From positions 526,692 to 590,691 of the forward strand of contig JACEVL010000003.1 of NCBI GenBank assembly GCA_020284085.1: a stretch of 64,000 nucleotides of DNA. Direction: 5' to 3'. The notes under the pieces are model-generated. The model saw nothing but the letters and a program-made list of their open reading frames with translations. It made no database searches and was not told where the DNA came from. The position numbers and the translations under genes are program-made. Shown here piece by piece: positions 23,127 through 34,443 of the stretch; the first letter of the stretch is position 1; each line of letters begins with the position of its first letter. Source of the DNA: Aporrectodea caliginosa (Eukaryota > Annelida > Clitellata > Crassiclitellata > Lumbricidae).

Positions 23127-23765
23127 TCAGAAGGCTTTACGTGCACAATGGTATGTACGATAATCGTAAATGTTGCTGATACGCTAAATACGGCGGTCGG
23201 ATTTGGGATATAACCATGGAGATTCACCGTGAGAACATCCCCCACTTTCGGGTCTATTTACCCCACCAAACGTCCCAATTTTTAAAAAACTGTCCAGGGG
23301 AAACTTTTAGCCCTTTTATTGCTCTAATTAACGGTGCCCTTATTTACATTGAAAGACCACTAGTTTCCAAACGACTACTACTTTACTAGACGCACCCACA
23401 ATGTCGCAATTCTGCACCTCTGGCACGGAGAGCAAGGCTATAAATGTCGCAATTCTGCAGCTCTGGCATGCAACTGGTTAAATAGGTCATACATGGTTAT
23501 AAACATATGATTTGTCTCCTTTTGCACGATATAACGGATTTGTCTGGTTTTGATCCAATCTACCCATTGCACTGTAAAGCATTATGAACATTCCTCAATA
23601 TTACCATTAAAATTTAATTATATTATTGTAATCATTCAAAGAATACCAAATCAATGTTTTTGTGCTGCACTTTTATCAACACTAATGATATTCACCAAAC
23701 ACAATGTCAGGAACAAGGTACAAACAGTAACTTGACGAAAATTACTGAAAAAGTGAAGAAAAGGC
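23127..23765. other. Region without a supported gene
   Basis: AT-rich. A 27-base stretch beginning AATGTCGCAATTCTGCA occurs twice, at about 23400 and 23445. Nothing else was recognised. Confidence 0.4.
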
Positions 23766-24330
23766 CTAGACATGTTCCACGTCTTCATCTCCGCAGTTAC
23801 ATTCATCATTAGCACATGCCGGATCGACATCAGATTCTACAAGGGTTTGATCATTGGTGAGTGTTTTGTAGAATGCAAGTTCAGCAACAGATTCCCATTC
23901 TTCACCATACGTCACTTTCAGTAGGTTCCGAATGTCATGATGTTTGGCCGACGATACAGGTCTCACCTCTTTCAGTGGTCTCAGTTTCATTTTAGCATGA
24001 CTTGCTCTTGCTTTCAGCAGGTTTTGTTCCTTGTTGACATCAGTGTTATATGCCACCTCTCCGTGGACATCGATTCTAACTACCCTGCCTTTTGAATTTC
24101 ACGATAAAACAATCCTCTTGGAGTCTTGCAAACCAGTAATGCATTTGTAAGTTTCAGCCACAGCTGATTTGAAATGAAGAACCGTCCAGTCTTTACCGTA
24201 AACAAACACTTTTGCATGCATCCTGAAGATGTCGTGATATTCTCCTGGAGTTACAATGTTTGACCTGCTTCTGATGTCATGTGAAATTCTGCCATTTTGA
24301 CACATGGCAAAAACGAATGGCCATGAACAG
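23766..24330 (-). pseudogene. C-terminal part of a second transposase-like gene (RGHSY family)
   Basis: One frame with a TGA at 24099-24101. Before the stop are NIVTPGEYHDIF and a region ending in KRIVLS. After it come GRVVRIDVHGEVAYNTD, RASHAKMKLRPLKEVRP and an acidic tail (ECNCGDEDVEHV). The TPxEY block, the later KLRPLK...LLK spacing and the acidic tail parallel the gene end at 3152-3769. I therefore place it in the same family, as a different and more diverged member. Upstream of about 24330 the frame stays open but the residues look non-coding. Confidence 0.45.
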
Positions 24331-24554
24331 TAGGGTGGAGTGAACGTAATACACACATTTCCAAAAATTACAATTCTTTTCGTCCTGGTGTGGAGAAGTT
24401 GTATTTGAGTGGTAATTATAACACGTTGAATTATTATAAATTTAAAATTATTTCTTATGCTGCCCCAGGACAACTCAAGTTTTACGCGTTTCAATCTTGC
24501 AAATTACTAAGCGTAATATTGCTAAATGCACTTTCTTGTTCTTCTATGAAGCAG

Positions 24555-25823
24555 TTAATTGAATCGAAAGTCAGACTTGGTGTTAAATGTTTTCATCAAT
24601 TTCCGTGATGCAATTCTTGCACGAATAAATCCATCTCTTGCCACGGTACCGCATACTGATGCGGCCGCTTCAGTCACCAGACGAATACATCGTTCTGTTC
24701 CTTGCGTGTGACAGAGGAACTGAGCAATTTCTGAAACTTCGTCTGCAACATTGGACTTTACCCATTCTTCTATCTGGGCGTTTGAACGGCTCTTTAGAAG
24801 AGCTGGTTCGTATCTGTCAATTTCTTGCCAGTCGACAAGTTCTGTATAGTCACTAGCGTTAAAGTTGAGTTGTGGAACCCTAAATTCTCGGTTGCGCGTT
24901 GATGAAGCATTTTCGTTTCTTGCTGCGAGAATCCTCCTGTAGGCCAGCTCTCGAATTTGGCTTCTCTCATCTGCTAACATTGCGAGTAGTATGTTTTCTG
25001 CGTGACCGAAATATCCGTTTCTCTGAATAACTTCATCAACCGCATCTCGCAAATGTTTTTCCAAATATCTAGAGTACTTTATCATTCTCCACAGATGCTT
25101 CGATCCCTCCGTGCATGCAGACTTTGTCTTTATGTGGAACCACATTGGTGCATAGACTGACATCACAAATGTAGCCAGTGTCACCAGGTTATCTGTGGGG
25201 TTTTCAGTGGCCATGTATAATCTCAGTATACGATTGGCTGTTGTCAGCCATCTAGAGTGACAGACTGGTCCTGGCTTTTGCAAAGCAAGATCAGAACTAC
25301 ACGCGCCTATGGCAACATCAATACAAATGCTATACAGGTATTTCTGATCCATACTGAGTTCAATCGATTCCATGTTTGGACACATGGCCAGAGGTATTGG
25401 CACATAGGATACAACCGGCTGTGTCTCGCAGTTCATCAGAGCCCTGCCAATATCGCCTGAAAAAGCTTTTGGACCATGGGTCCCTCCGTCTAATTTCTGC
25501 AAGAGATGGCGCAGAGGTAGCTCATTTGCATGGAGCATGCATACGAACCAGTGGATTGGTCTCTGAAACTTCCTTTCAAAAAGACATATAACACCACTGA
25601 GTGCACCTGTGTTGACATTGGTACCATCGCAACCTATGGCAACAATGTTGGAAGTATCGGCATCATTGTCAAGGAAAAATGAACAAATAGCCTTGTGTAT
25701 ACTTTTGGAGGTTCCATTATCAGGAGTTACATGTCCTAGATATTCTGAATTGGGTTCCTGTACAAGAGTTATGTGTTCCTTCACAACAATTTTGGGATAT
25801 GATTTCTCTAGAATTGTTCCCAT
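24555..25823 (-). CDS. Uncharacterised transposase-like protein (CDGT family), N-terminally truncated
   Basis: 422 codons without a lesion. Blocks in order: AIGCDGTNVNTGALSGVI near residue 65, LFERKFQRPIHWFVCMLHAN, ELPLRHLLQKLDGG, a GPKAFSGDIG block, CHSRWLTTANRILRLYM near 205, VYAPMWFHIK, and HAENILLAMLADERSQIRELAYRRI near 275. The end FNTKSDF is the usual C-terminus as I remember it. The family is widespread in arthropods and other invertebrates, often in many copies per genome; I infer a mobile element with an RNase H-like core. The N-terminal part is missing: the frame is broken at 25820 where a LINE endonuclease fragment begins, so the apparent start is not real. Confidence 0.6.
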   Translation of the reverse strand: MGTILEKSYPKIVVKEHITLVQEPNSEYLGHVTPDNGTSKSIHKAICSFFLDNDADTSNIVAIGCDGTNVNTGALSGVICLFERKFQRPIHWFVCMLHANELPLRHLLQKLDGGTHGPKAFSGDIGRALMNCETQPVVSYVPIPLAMCPNMESIELSMDQKYLYSICIDVAIGACSSDLALQKPGPVCHSRWLTTANRILRLYMATENPTDNLVTLATFVMSVYAPMWFHIKTKSACTEGSKHLWRMIKYSRYLEKHLRDAVDEVIQRNGYFGHAENILLAMLADERSQIRELAYRRILAARNENASSTRNREFRVPQLNFNASDYTELVDWQEIDRYEPALLKSRSNAQIEEWVKSNVADEVSEIAQFLCHTQGTERCIRLVTEAAASVCGTVARDGFIRARIASRKLMKTFNTKSDFRFN

Positions 25824-27053
25824 GCTTCTTTAGGGTTGTTAAGGCGGAGTAGATGCTGAGGGTCGTAATCTTCAAGGTTAATGAGCAGATTGGCATGTTG
25901 ACCAGGAGTTCGTTTTCTGAAAGTTTTCTTGATTTTAGATTTGTTCAGGTTTATGATATTCGATGATGTGGAGGCTATGATGGCTTTGTGATCGGTTGTA
26001 ATCACAGAGCTGAAGACTTTGATGTTGCTGTAGGGAGGTGAGAAGGCGGTCGAGAAAGTTTTCTCCTCTTGTTGGCTGCTTGACAATTGAAGTTAGTCCG
26101 GTTAATTCGGATAGTGTGTTAAGGTCTCCAGCAAGAATTATATAAGCATTGTCGTTTTTGAGCATTAGTTCATCAATGTTATTGCCGAGTTGTAGCAGGA
26201 GAGAAGTCGTTTGATATTTCGGAGCTGGTGGGTGGTATAAAGCTCCAACATGTAGATTTGGCCAGATTTTTCAGTAGTTATCCACAGGAGTTCAAAGTCT
26301 TTGGTGCTTTCTTTAGGTTGACAGGGTTGTGCTTTAAGGTGGTTCGGGGTCGTCCATTTAGTACGTACGCAAAATTCCGGGGAAAATTGACCCCCTCCTC
26401 TCCCCATACGCAGCGTACTTTTAGCACCCCCCATCCTATAGAACGGTCTATATCCTGACTGAATAGGGCAGGCGATCAAACTGTTGGGACTCAGTGCACA
26501 GCTGCAAGACAGTTCATAGCAGTCAGAGGTAACTGGCATACAAGTGTGTGGTCCTTTCCCACAGAGCTACTTAGCCCTATTAAAGTATTAATTGCCTGAT
26601 TGCTGAACTGTGACTCATTTGAAGGAAGGCCAATATAGACAGTATTATCGAGGTTTACCCCCCCCCTTCCTATGCGTACGCAAGCATACGCAATCAGATG
26701 CATTTGGGTTACCCCTCCCCCTCGATGCGTACGTACTAAATGGATGACCCCTTCCTGGTGATGATGGCAACACCGCCTCCCTTTCTGTCGTTTCTATCTT
26801 TGCGGAAGATGGTATAGCCTGGAATTTGGATGAGAGAGTCAAGGTGCTTAGTGTTACGGTGTGTTTCAGATATGATGGCTATTTCAATATTATATCCAAA
26901 CAGTTCGATTTCAAGCTGTTCAATGATAGATGTTTCTATCATAGCAGACATTGTGGTAGATAAGTGGGCGGTTAGAGTTTCTAGGACCTTACTGTCCTTC
27001 AGTGCTTCTATCAGGTCTTCTTTCTCCAGCTTGAAGTCACCCTTTTTAGGCAT
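25824..27053 (-). pseudogene. LINE ORF1 start fused to an endonuclease (EEP) domain
   Basis: It starts at an ATG at 27053 (MPKKGDFKLEKEDL), an ORF1-like helical start of about 45 residues that runs directly into an endonuclease-exonuclease-phosphatase domain. The endonuclease has IAIISETHRN (catalytic Glu), GYTIFRKDRNDRKGGGVAI, then after a MITE insertion AYIILAGDLNTLSELTG (Asp/Asn), TRGENFLDRLLTS and TTDHKAIIAS (the terminal DH). The join between ORF1 and endonuclease implies an internal deletion. The reverse transcriptase is absent; sequence stops at 25820 against the CDGT-family gene. Several frame changes follow the MITE. Confidence 0.75.
26346..26751. mobile_element. PIF/Harbinger-like MITE, copy B
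   Basis: Ends GGGGTCGTCCATTTAGTACG and its inverse (TACTAAATGGATGACCCC), flanked by a 3-bp TTC repeat on both sides (26343-26345, 26752-26754). It carries the GTACGTACGC block at both ends and splits the endonuclease domain. Confidence 0.85.
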
Positions 27054-27144
27054 GTTTCAACGCTGTCGATCATGGGCGCCCGCAGGAATTTTTGCAGGGG
27101 GGCAAAAACCATGTGGCACAAAAACCATTTTAGAAGGCATATAA

Positions 27145-27252
27145 TGTACATACATGCATACTTACATGCATACATAAATACATACATACTTGCATACATA
27201 CATAAATACACGCATACATACATACATACATCATATATACATACATAATTTA
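27145..27252. repeat. (ACAT)n microsatellite
   Basis: Interrupted CATACATACATG-type run of about 25 units inside the hAT-like element. Confidence 0.93.
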
Positions 27253-27944
27253 CGTACATTCTATTCGATTGTGGTCTTCTTAAGTCAGGTCGTGAGCACC
27301 TTTAAAAGGCTTTATATCGATGAGCACTTACAATTACAATTAGTCATCCTGCGCAACCTACATAGTCAGTTGTCGGCTCTATAATAGAGCACCTTTGAGC
27401 CACCAAAGAGGCTCTAAACGTGTCTGTAGTCTCGATGCAATTATCGATTCACTTAGATAGGTCCCTGCCTTACTGTCATCTCCAATTAGGCTACGTTTTG
27501 ACCTACGCCACTGAAATTAATTTCTTCACGTTCTACCGAGGTTTAGTCGAGCGATTGTCTGGAAATTTGAATTCTTTTACTGCATTTTTGACACAAATTC
27601 GTTTGACAGAGAACAAAGGCTTACTATGTCTAGATATAAGACTAAATCGAAGGAAACTTTACTTTCTTCTGTAACTAAACTTAGTTATGAATATAGATAA
27701 CTGTAAAGTACGTTATTCAGAATAATATTGTCACTCACCATTTACAAAAGGTAGCCGAAGTATAAACTACTTGTAATATCACAAAGCTAGCATGTCCGCA
27801 TGATGTCCACAAAGTATGTCTATAAAGCCTGCTATGTTGATATCTGCGGCCAGAATTGATGACTTTCAGCAATCTCAGTTAAATGGTACTTTTTAAAGTA
27901 AATGTCTCAGGTATGGTGAACAGCCTATTCTTCCAGTAGGCCTA
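27253..27944. other. Inner part of the hAT-like element, no gene seen
   Basis: No coding motif or clear repeat. The stretch ends at the TA target of the first pogo-like element. Confidence 0.4.
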
Positions 27945-28129
27945 GGGGAGAATGGGGTTGGAAGTAACAATTTCGACATTTTGTCTGGTTGTGTGAAAAC
28001 AATAAGAGATAAAGAAACAAATAATATTGCAAACGAAAGTCTATTTATTGCTTATTATAGTTATTATACTTGTTATGTGACCGAGTTAAACATATAAGAA
28101 CAAATTGCGAAAAAAGTAAGGTAACTGAA

Positions 28130-28212
28130 ATGTAACAACCTACCCCTTGTGGGGGCAGGTTGTACCTGCATGTGGGGTAAGTTGTACCATATGTTACAAC
28201 TTACCCCACAGT
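28130..28212. promoter_or_regulatory. Subterminal motif array of pogo-like element 1
   Basis: At least four copies, in both orientations, of a GTGGGGTAAGTTGTAAC-like word (for example CAACCTACCCCTTGTGGG, GTGGGGTAAGTTGTACC, GTTACAACTTACCCCAC). The word resembles the inner part of this element's own terminal repeat. Likely transposase binding sites (inference). Confidence 0.6.
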
Positions 28213-28399
28213 TTATAAGTATAGTACACTGATCTAGGCCTATACTATTCGTATTCTTATCTTATCGCCATGTCACCAAATGTTCTGAAAGGAACGGAAG
28301 GAACTGAGAAAGCTTAGCCTACCTACTTTTATCTGATCAAATTGGTAGGTATAGGCTAAGTCTATTTATTTAGCCCTGAGCCAAGTTTGGATAAAAAAT

Positions 28400-31115
28400 T
28401 CAATCATCAGAATCAGAATCGCAATGATGACAAATGTAGTTTGAACCCCCTTCTGTGTAGGCAAGATGCGACCACTTTAAACATGCCTGACACTGAATCC
28501 ATGACTCCGCCTTTTTTCTCAACACATTAAATGGTTCCATGCATACTATACAGAAACATTCTTCGTCATCTTCAGACATAGAATCTGCCTTCGGTTTTTC
28601 CTTTCGTTTCTTCTTCTTTTTCTGTTCATTTGGAGTCTTTTGTTTCTTACTTTTTACTGCAATCTTCTTTTGTTTATTTCCAGCTGCAGTTTTCTTAGCC
28701 TTTTTACTCGCACTATTTTCATGTTCAATCTCTAGTGCCCTCTTTTCTGGAGTATCTGTCAAAACTGCCGAAAATCTTTTCTTTCTACCTCCTTTTGCTG
28801 TATTCCTCTCACCGGCTCTTGGGTGAGGACGCCCGAGATGGATCAAAACATCATTATCATCATCATGACAAAACTGTCATCATCAGACGATGTTGGATTC
28901 GGCCGTGAAGTAGTTGACTCAGATGTTGGATTCAAATCGGAAGTGGTTGACTCAGATGTTGGATTCAAATCGTAAGTGGTTGACTGAGATGTTGGATTCA
29001 AATCGGAAGTGGTTGACTGAGATGTTGGATTCAAATCGGTAGTGGTTGACTCAGATGTTGGATTCAAATCGGTAGTGGTTGACTCAGATGTTGGATTCAA
29101 ATCGGAAGTGGTTGACTGAGATGTTGGATTCAAATCGGTAGTGGTTGACTGAGATGTTGGATTCAAATCGGTAGTGGTTGACTGAGATGTTGGATTCAAA
29201 TCGTAAGTGGTTGACTGAGATGTTGGATTCAAATCGGTAGTGGTTGACTGAGATGTTGGATTCAAATCGGTAGTGGTTGACTCAGATGTTGGATTCAAAT
29301 CGTAAGTGGTTGACTGAGATGTTGGATTCAAATCGGAAGTGGTTGACTCAGATGTTGGATTCAAATCGTAAGTGGTTGACTCAGATGTTGGATTCAAATC
29401 GGAAGTGGTTGACTGAGATGTTGGATTCAAATCGGAAGTGGTTGACTCAGATGTTGGATTCAAATCGGTAGTGGTTGACTCAGATGTTGGATTCAAATCG
29501 GAAGTGGTTGACTCAGATGTTGGATTCAAATCGTAAGTGGTTGACTGAGATGTTGGATTCAAATCGGAAGTGGTTGACTGAGATGTTGGATTCAAATCGG
29601 TAGTGGTTGACTCAGATGTTGGATTCAAATCGGTAGTGGTTGACTGAGATGTTGGATTCAAATCGGTAGTGGTTGACTGAGATGTTGGATTCAAATCGGT
29701 AGTGGTTGACTGAGATGTTGGATTCAAATCGGTAGTGGTTGACTGAGATGTTGGATTCAAATCGTAAGTGGTTGACTGAGATGTTGGATTCAAATCGGTA
29801 GTGGTTGACTGAGATGTTGGATTCAAATCGGTAGTGGTTGACTCAGATGTTGGATTCAAATCGTAAGTGGTTGACTGAGATGTTGGATTCAAATCGGAAG
29901 TGGTTGACTCAGATGTTGGATTCAAATCGTAAGTGGTTGACTCAGATGTTGGATTCAAATCGGAAGTGGTTGACTGAGATGTTGGATTCAAATCGGAAGT
30001 GGTTGACTCAGATGTTGGATTCAAATCGGTAGTGGTTGACTCAGATGTTGGATTCAAATCGGAAGTGGTTGACTCAGATGTTGGATTCAAATCGTAAGTG
30101 GTTGACTGAGATGTTGGATTCAAATCGGTAGTGGTTGACTGAGATGTTGGATTCAAATCGGAAGTGGTTGACTGAGATGTTGGATTCAAATCGGTAGTGG
30201 TTGACTCAGATGTTGGATTCAAATCGGAAGTGGTTGACTCAGATGTTGGATTCAAATCGTAAGTGGTTGACTGAGATGTTGGATTCAAATCGGAAGTGGT
30301 TGACTCAGATGTTGGATTCAAATCGGTAGTGGTTGACTGAGATGTTGGATTCAAATCGGAAGTGGTTGACTCAGATGTTGGATTCAAATCGGTAGTGGTT
30401 GACTGAGATGTTGGATTCAAATGGGAAGTGGTTGACTGAGATGTTGGATTCAAATCGGTAGTGGTTGACTCAGATGTTGGATTCAAATCGGAAGTGGTTG
30501 ACTCAGATGTTGGATTCAAATCGTAAGTGGTTGACTGAGATGTTGGATTCAAATCGGTAGTGGTTGACTGAGATGTTGGATTCAAATCGGTAGTGGTTGA
30601 CTCAGATGTTGGATTCAAATCGGTAGTGGTTGACTGAGATGTTGGATTCAAATCGGTAGTGGTTGACTGAGATGTTGGATTCAAATCGGAAGTGGTTGAC
30701 TCAGATGTTGGATTCAAATCGGTAGTGGTTGACTGAGATGTTGGATTCAAATCGGAAGTGGTTGACTGAGATGTTGGATTCAAATCGGAAGTGGTTGACT
30801 CAGATGTTGGATTCAAATCGGAAGTGGTTGACTCAGATGTTGGATTCAAATCGGTAGTGGTTGACTCAGATGTTGGATTCAAATCGGAAGTGGTTGACTC
30901 AGATGTTGGATTCAAATCGGTAGTGGTTGACTCAGATGTTGGATTCAAATCGGAAGTGGTTGACTCAGATGTTGGATTCAAATCGGTAGTGGTTGACTGA
31001 GATGTTGGATTCAAATCGGAAGTGGTTGACTGAGGTGTTGGATTCAAATCGGAAGTGGTTGACTGATCTTGGCCAACTGAAGCTGATGTCGTACTACGAT
31101 CAAGGTCATTTGACG
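28400..31115 (-). pseudogene. Pogo-like element 1 transposase, C-terminal exon with repeat domain and PHD finger
   Basis: A splice acceptor (ATATTTTCAG) at about 31115 opens a frame with a Ser/Thr-rich start. It runs into about 65 copies of an 11-residue repeat (DLNPTSESTTS and variants ending in S, T or Y), then a Lys-rich segment and a C4HC3-like PHD finger: CFCIVCMEPF, WIQCQACLKWSHLAYTEG, YICHHCDSDSDD. The repeat part and the PHD part are in different frames. The shift falls in a GAT-repeat near 28850-28870, so slippage there is the likely break. PHD fingers read histone tails in host proteins; pogo-family transposases often carry one at the C-terminus. The Cys usually present before the second-half ligand reads Tyr here (HLAYTEG), which may weaken zinc binding. 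Confidence 0.8.
28895..31060. repeat. 33-bp coding minisatellite, about 65 units
   Basis: The unit on the plus strand is GATGTTGGATTCAAATCGG plus TAGTGGTTGACTGA, with a few alternating positions (CTCAGA/CTGAGA, GGTAGT/GGAAGT/CGTAAGT). Length 33 keeps the 11-residue frame. The block beginning 29277 recurs at 29838, an offset of 561 bases or 17 units, showing a higher-order duplication. Confidence 0.97.
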
Positions 31116-31379
31116 CTGAAAATATATAATAAATAAATAATAATCAACGGTTTAACGACAATTTTCCGTAGGATTTCCAGGGTTAGTCTGGGTCCTTCAA
31201 ATTAATTGAGGTTAGGGGAGGGTGGGGCAAGAGTGACACCTTTTTGTATGAAATGCAATAGAAATTGTACCAGTAAAGATATCAAAATGAATTTTGGATA
31301 TACTTGAAGAGAATAATGTTAGTAACAAAACCATCCAATTACAGTTACAAAACTATACTATGATGCACAATAGTTTTTG

Positions 31380-31466
31380 TTCTGGCGTGTCACTCTTACC
31401 CACCCTATGGAGGCAAGAGTGACATCCAGCATTTGGGGCAAAAGTGACCTCTGTTACTCTTGCCAC
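31380..31466. promoter_or_regulatory. Left subterminal motif array of pogo-like element 2
   Basis: Words of the type GTGGGGCAAGAGTGACA in both directions: GTGTCACTCTTACCCACCC, GGAGGCAAGAGTGACATCC, TTGGGGCAAAAGTGACC and GTTACTCTTGCCACC. They match the end of the element. Confidence 0.6.
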
Positions 31467-31565
31467 CGTAATCTTAACAATTGTGATCATAGTGTTGAAA
31501 TAAAAGCTAAAGGATTCAGCACAAATTGTTCTTGTTCACTCTATAAGCCTAAATGTTCTTCTTCT

Positions 31566-32060
31566 TTAAGTTCTCTGCCCTTCGGCAGGTTCCAACTTCC
31601 AATGACGCCACTCTTCTCTGTGCTGTGCTTTTTCCTTTAGTTCGCTGTATCCGTCGGTCATCCATCCCAGCATCATCTGCCTCGGTCTTCCTCTCCCTCT
31701 TTTCCCTTCCATTCTCCCTTCTATGATTTCTTTCAGGAGGGAGTCTCCTCTTAATACGTGCCCCACCCAGTTCTTCTGTCTTTCTCTTATTGTTGTTATT
31801 AGCGATCGCTTTTCATCAACCATTTGTAGGACCTCCTCATTCGATATATGCTCCGTCCAGCTCACCTTCTCCATCCTTCTCCAAATCCACATTTCAAAAG
31901 CCTCTAATTTCTTCATATCCTCTTTCCTGATGGTCCAGGTCTCTGACCCATACAGCGCCACACTCCATACCAGTGTTTTGACCAGTCTTTTCTTTAGGCT
32001 TTTGTTTAATCCTCCTCTCAACATGTTCTGAATGAGCCAATTAAATTGCTCCATATTGTT
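31566..32060 (-). pseudogene. RTE-type LINE reverse transcriptase, C-terminal fragment
   Basis: About 165 codons. It has LYGSETWTIRKEDMKKLEAF, IWRRMEKVSWTEHISNEEVL, a QKNWVGHVLRGDSLLKEIIEG block and KRGRGRPRQMM. These are the C-terminal blocks of RTE/BovB-like proteins as I know them. The palm and endonuclease are missing, as usual for 5' truncation. It lies downstream of the PHD exon of pogo-like element 2, in the same orientation, and was probably inserted in its 3' non-coding part. Its target duplication was not resolved. Confidence 0.8.
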
Positions 32061-32071
32061 TGCAACTAGGC

Positions 32072-34395
32072 CTAATGATAACAGAAATCGCATATAAATG
32101 CATTCTTTCCACGTTCAATAGGCGCACATGCTTCATGACACCATTGCTGGCATTGCTTACACTTAACCCAATCTTCCTGAAGATTATTATCATTGCACAG
32201 TTTCTTGCAGTAAATGCATGCATAAGTTGGCATAACTTCAAAATTCTTACACCCAACTTTCTTAGATAAATCAAAATCTGACCCACTCCCCTTTCGACCC
32301 CTCTTGTTATTTTTACGGGTTATAACAACGGCTTTATTTGCTTTAGGCCCAGTGACCACCTTAGCCAGCAACTCATTTTTGTAAGGACTTGATGTCAGGA
32401 CACATGAAACCTGGTCTTTTCTTTTTCTACGTAGAACCATAGGTTGCACACTAGTGTCTGCAGCTGCAACATGTGGATATGGAGAAACATTCAGAACAGA
32501 GTATCTTTTAGGACTAGACCTACTAATTTCACTGAAAGTGGACATGTTAGTCGCATTATCAGAAGTGGAAGTGGTCGGCGTACTGTCTACCGGTTTTTCG
32601 GGAGCGATCGAGTTCGACGCGTCAGGAGCGACACTGTGTTGATCTTTGTCAGTGTCTTCCAGTTCTTCGGGAGCGATCGAGTTCGACGCGTCAGGAGCGT
32701 CAGTGTGCGGATCTTTGTGGCGCATCACCCAGGCCTTCCGGTTCTGCATGCGGATACCAGATCGGTTTTCTTATCGATATGCTCTTGGTGACACAGCAAG
32801 TTTCACCATGTAGGACGGTACGACTAGGCAGAAAGTTAGGTCTTCTTTGAAATGAGCCTGACAGAGCTTTTTTGTGTCTTGCCTTCAAATTTGTGATGAT
32901 CGTTGTCTGAGGAGAATTCTGACGATTAACTGACGCCTTACTTCGGGCACGCTTAGCCTTCGGATCTGGTCGCACTCGCTGGAGGAGTCTGGCGATCGAC
33001 CGACGTGGCATTTTGGGCACGCTTAGCCTTCGGATGAGTGGTCGCACTCGCTGGAGGAGTCTGGCGATCAACCGACACGGTAGTCGCTGGAGTGACAGAT
33101 GTAGGTTTACTTGGAGAATTATTGATTTCATGTGGCCGCTCTGTGACTAGCGATGCTGCAAAGTCTTCTTCTTTGAAGATATCCGGGTTAAAGGGAAATA
33201 TTCCGGTCTTTTCAAAGCCATGTATACCCTTTTCAGGAGTAGTAGCTTTGAGATATGCTGGGCGAAAAATATCAACAATGTCATAATCAGACACCCGTTT
33301 ACCTGGATTTCTGAGCATCCAGTGGTCAATTTCTCGATTGTAAAAAGTTTTTAATGGACCAAAGAAGGTCACATCAAGAGGTTGTAGTCTATGGCTCGTG
33401 TGAGGAGGAAGTGTGATCATTGTTATATTATTGGCTCGTACCAGGTCGATTATCTCGATTGTCTTTTGACTTTGATGACCGTCAAGCAGGAGCAGGATTT
33501 TCTGTGTTGGCAATGGCTTTACGTGTTTGATCAAATGTTCGATGTACTTGATAAATATTTCATTAGTCAACCTATCATTTGGGGAATGATAACCAATCGC
33601 TCCAGGTGGACAGCCCTTCATCAATCTATCATTCATATTCTTACGTCGAAAGAGAAGCATGGGTGGGATAATTATGCACCCCACTTGCACTCATTGCGCA
33701 AACGATTGTCGTAGTCATTCCTTTCTCTGTGCTGACAGCTTTTCCAACTTGTTTCAATCCACGCTTCGCAATACTTTTCCCAGGTTTTTGCACCGTTGTT
33801 ATGCCAGACTCGTCCACATTGAATATTTGATGTGCACTATAATCTTCTTTCTCAAACTGCTCCCTGAGCAACTCATAAAATTTGTTTACTTGCACACGGT
33901 TGAAACCAGTCATGCGGGACATACTTGTTGCCTCGGGACTATGTAAACTGAGTTCAGTATGGCGTCTCAGGAATGAAAAGGCCCACTCTTTCCCTGCCAT
34001 TTGCATAGTTTTCGAAAATGGATGCGGAATATTGTTCTTTTCGGCAAGTTGGAATGCAAGTCGTCGGAGAACTATACAACTGACAACCCGTAGCATCGTC
34101 TCTGCATTTCTAGAGCATAATCGACCAATTCCCGATCAAATGCACTGTCAAACACTGGCCTGAAGCGCCCGAGACTAGTTGGTTGATGCTCAACATTCTT
34201 CAAACGTTTTATCAGCGTCGGCCTTGGTATACCGTATTGTTTGCTTGCTTTCCTTTTAGAAAGTTGACCACTGGTTATAGCATTCAACGCTTCTTGCATC
34301 GCTTCCTGTGTGTATGATGCTCTATTCGTCTTTCTTACGTATATTCTTCCCATGATTATAAACTGGAGATGATTTGTTAGGCTTATGCCTACCAT
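32072..34395 (-). pseudogene. Pogo-like element 2 transposase
   Basis: Pieces in order on the minus strand. A psq-type helix-turn-helix (34395-34072: YTQEAMQEALNAITSGQLSK, KQYGIPRPTLIKRL) is followed by a second DNA-binding part and the first catalytic motif FNVDESGITTV (34096-33641). Next is the rest of the DDE domain (33690-32953) with ILLLLDGHQSQ, LPPHTSHRLQPLDVTFFGPLK and GFEKTGIFPFNPDIF, then a Ser/Pro-rich linker. A C-terminal PHD finger (32749-32072) has CIYCKKLC, WVKCKQCQQWCHEAC and FICDFCYH. At least three frame breaks occur (near 34090, 33680 and 32950). The second motif reads DGHQSQ where most relatives have His at the last position. Confidence 0.85.
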
Positions 34396-34443
34396 GAAGT
34401 TACGCTGTAGCCTTATTGAGCATTTAAATGTCAGCTACATGTA

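Noticed and set aside
28895..31060. CRISPR-like array of 33-bp repeats
   Set aside because: Units are contiguous without spacers, in a eukaryotic transposase reading frame; it is a minisatellite.
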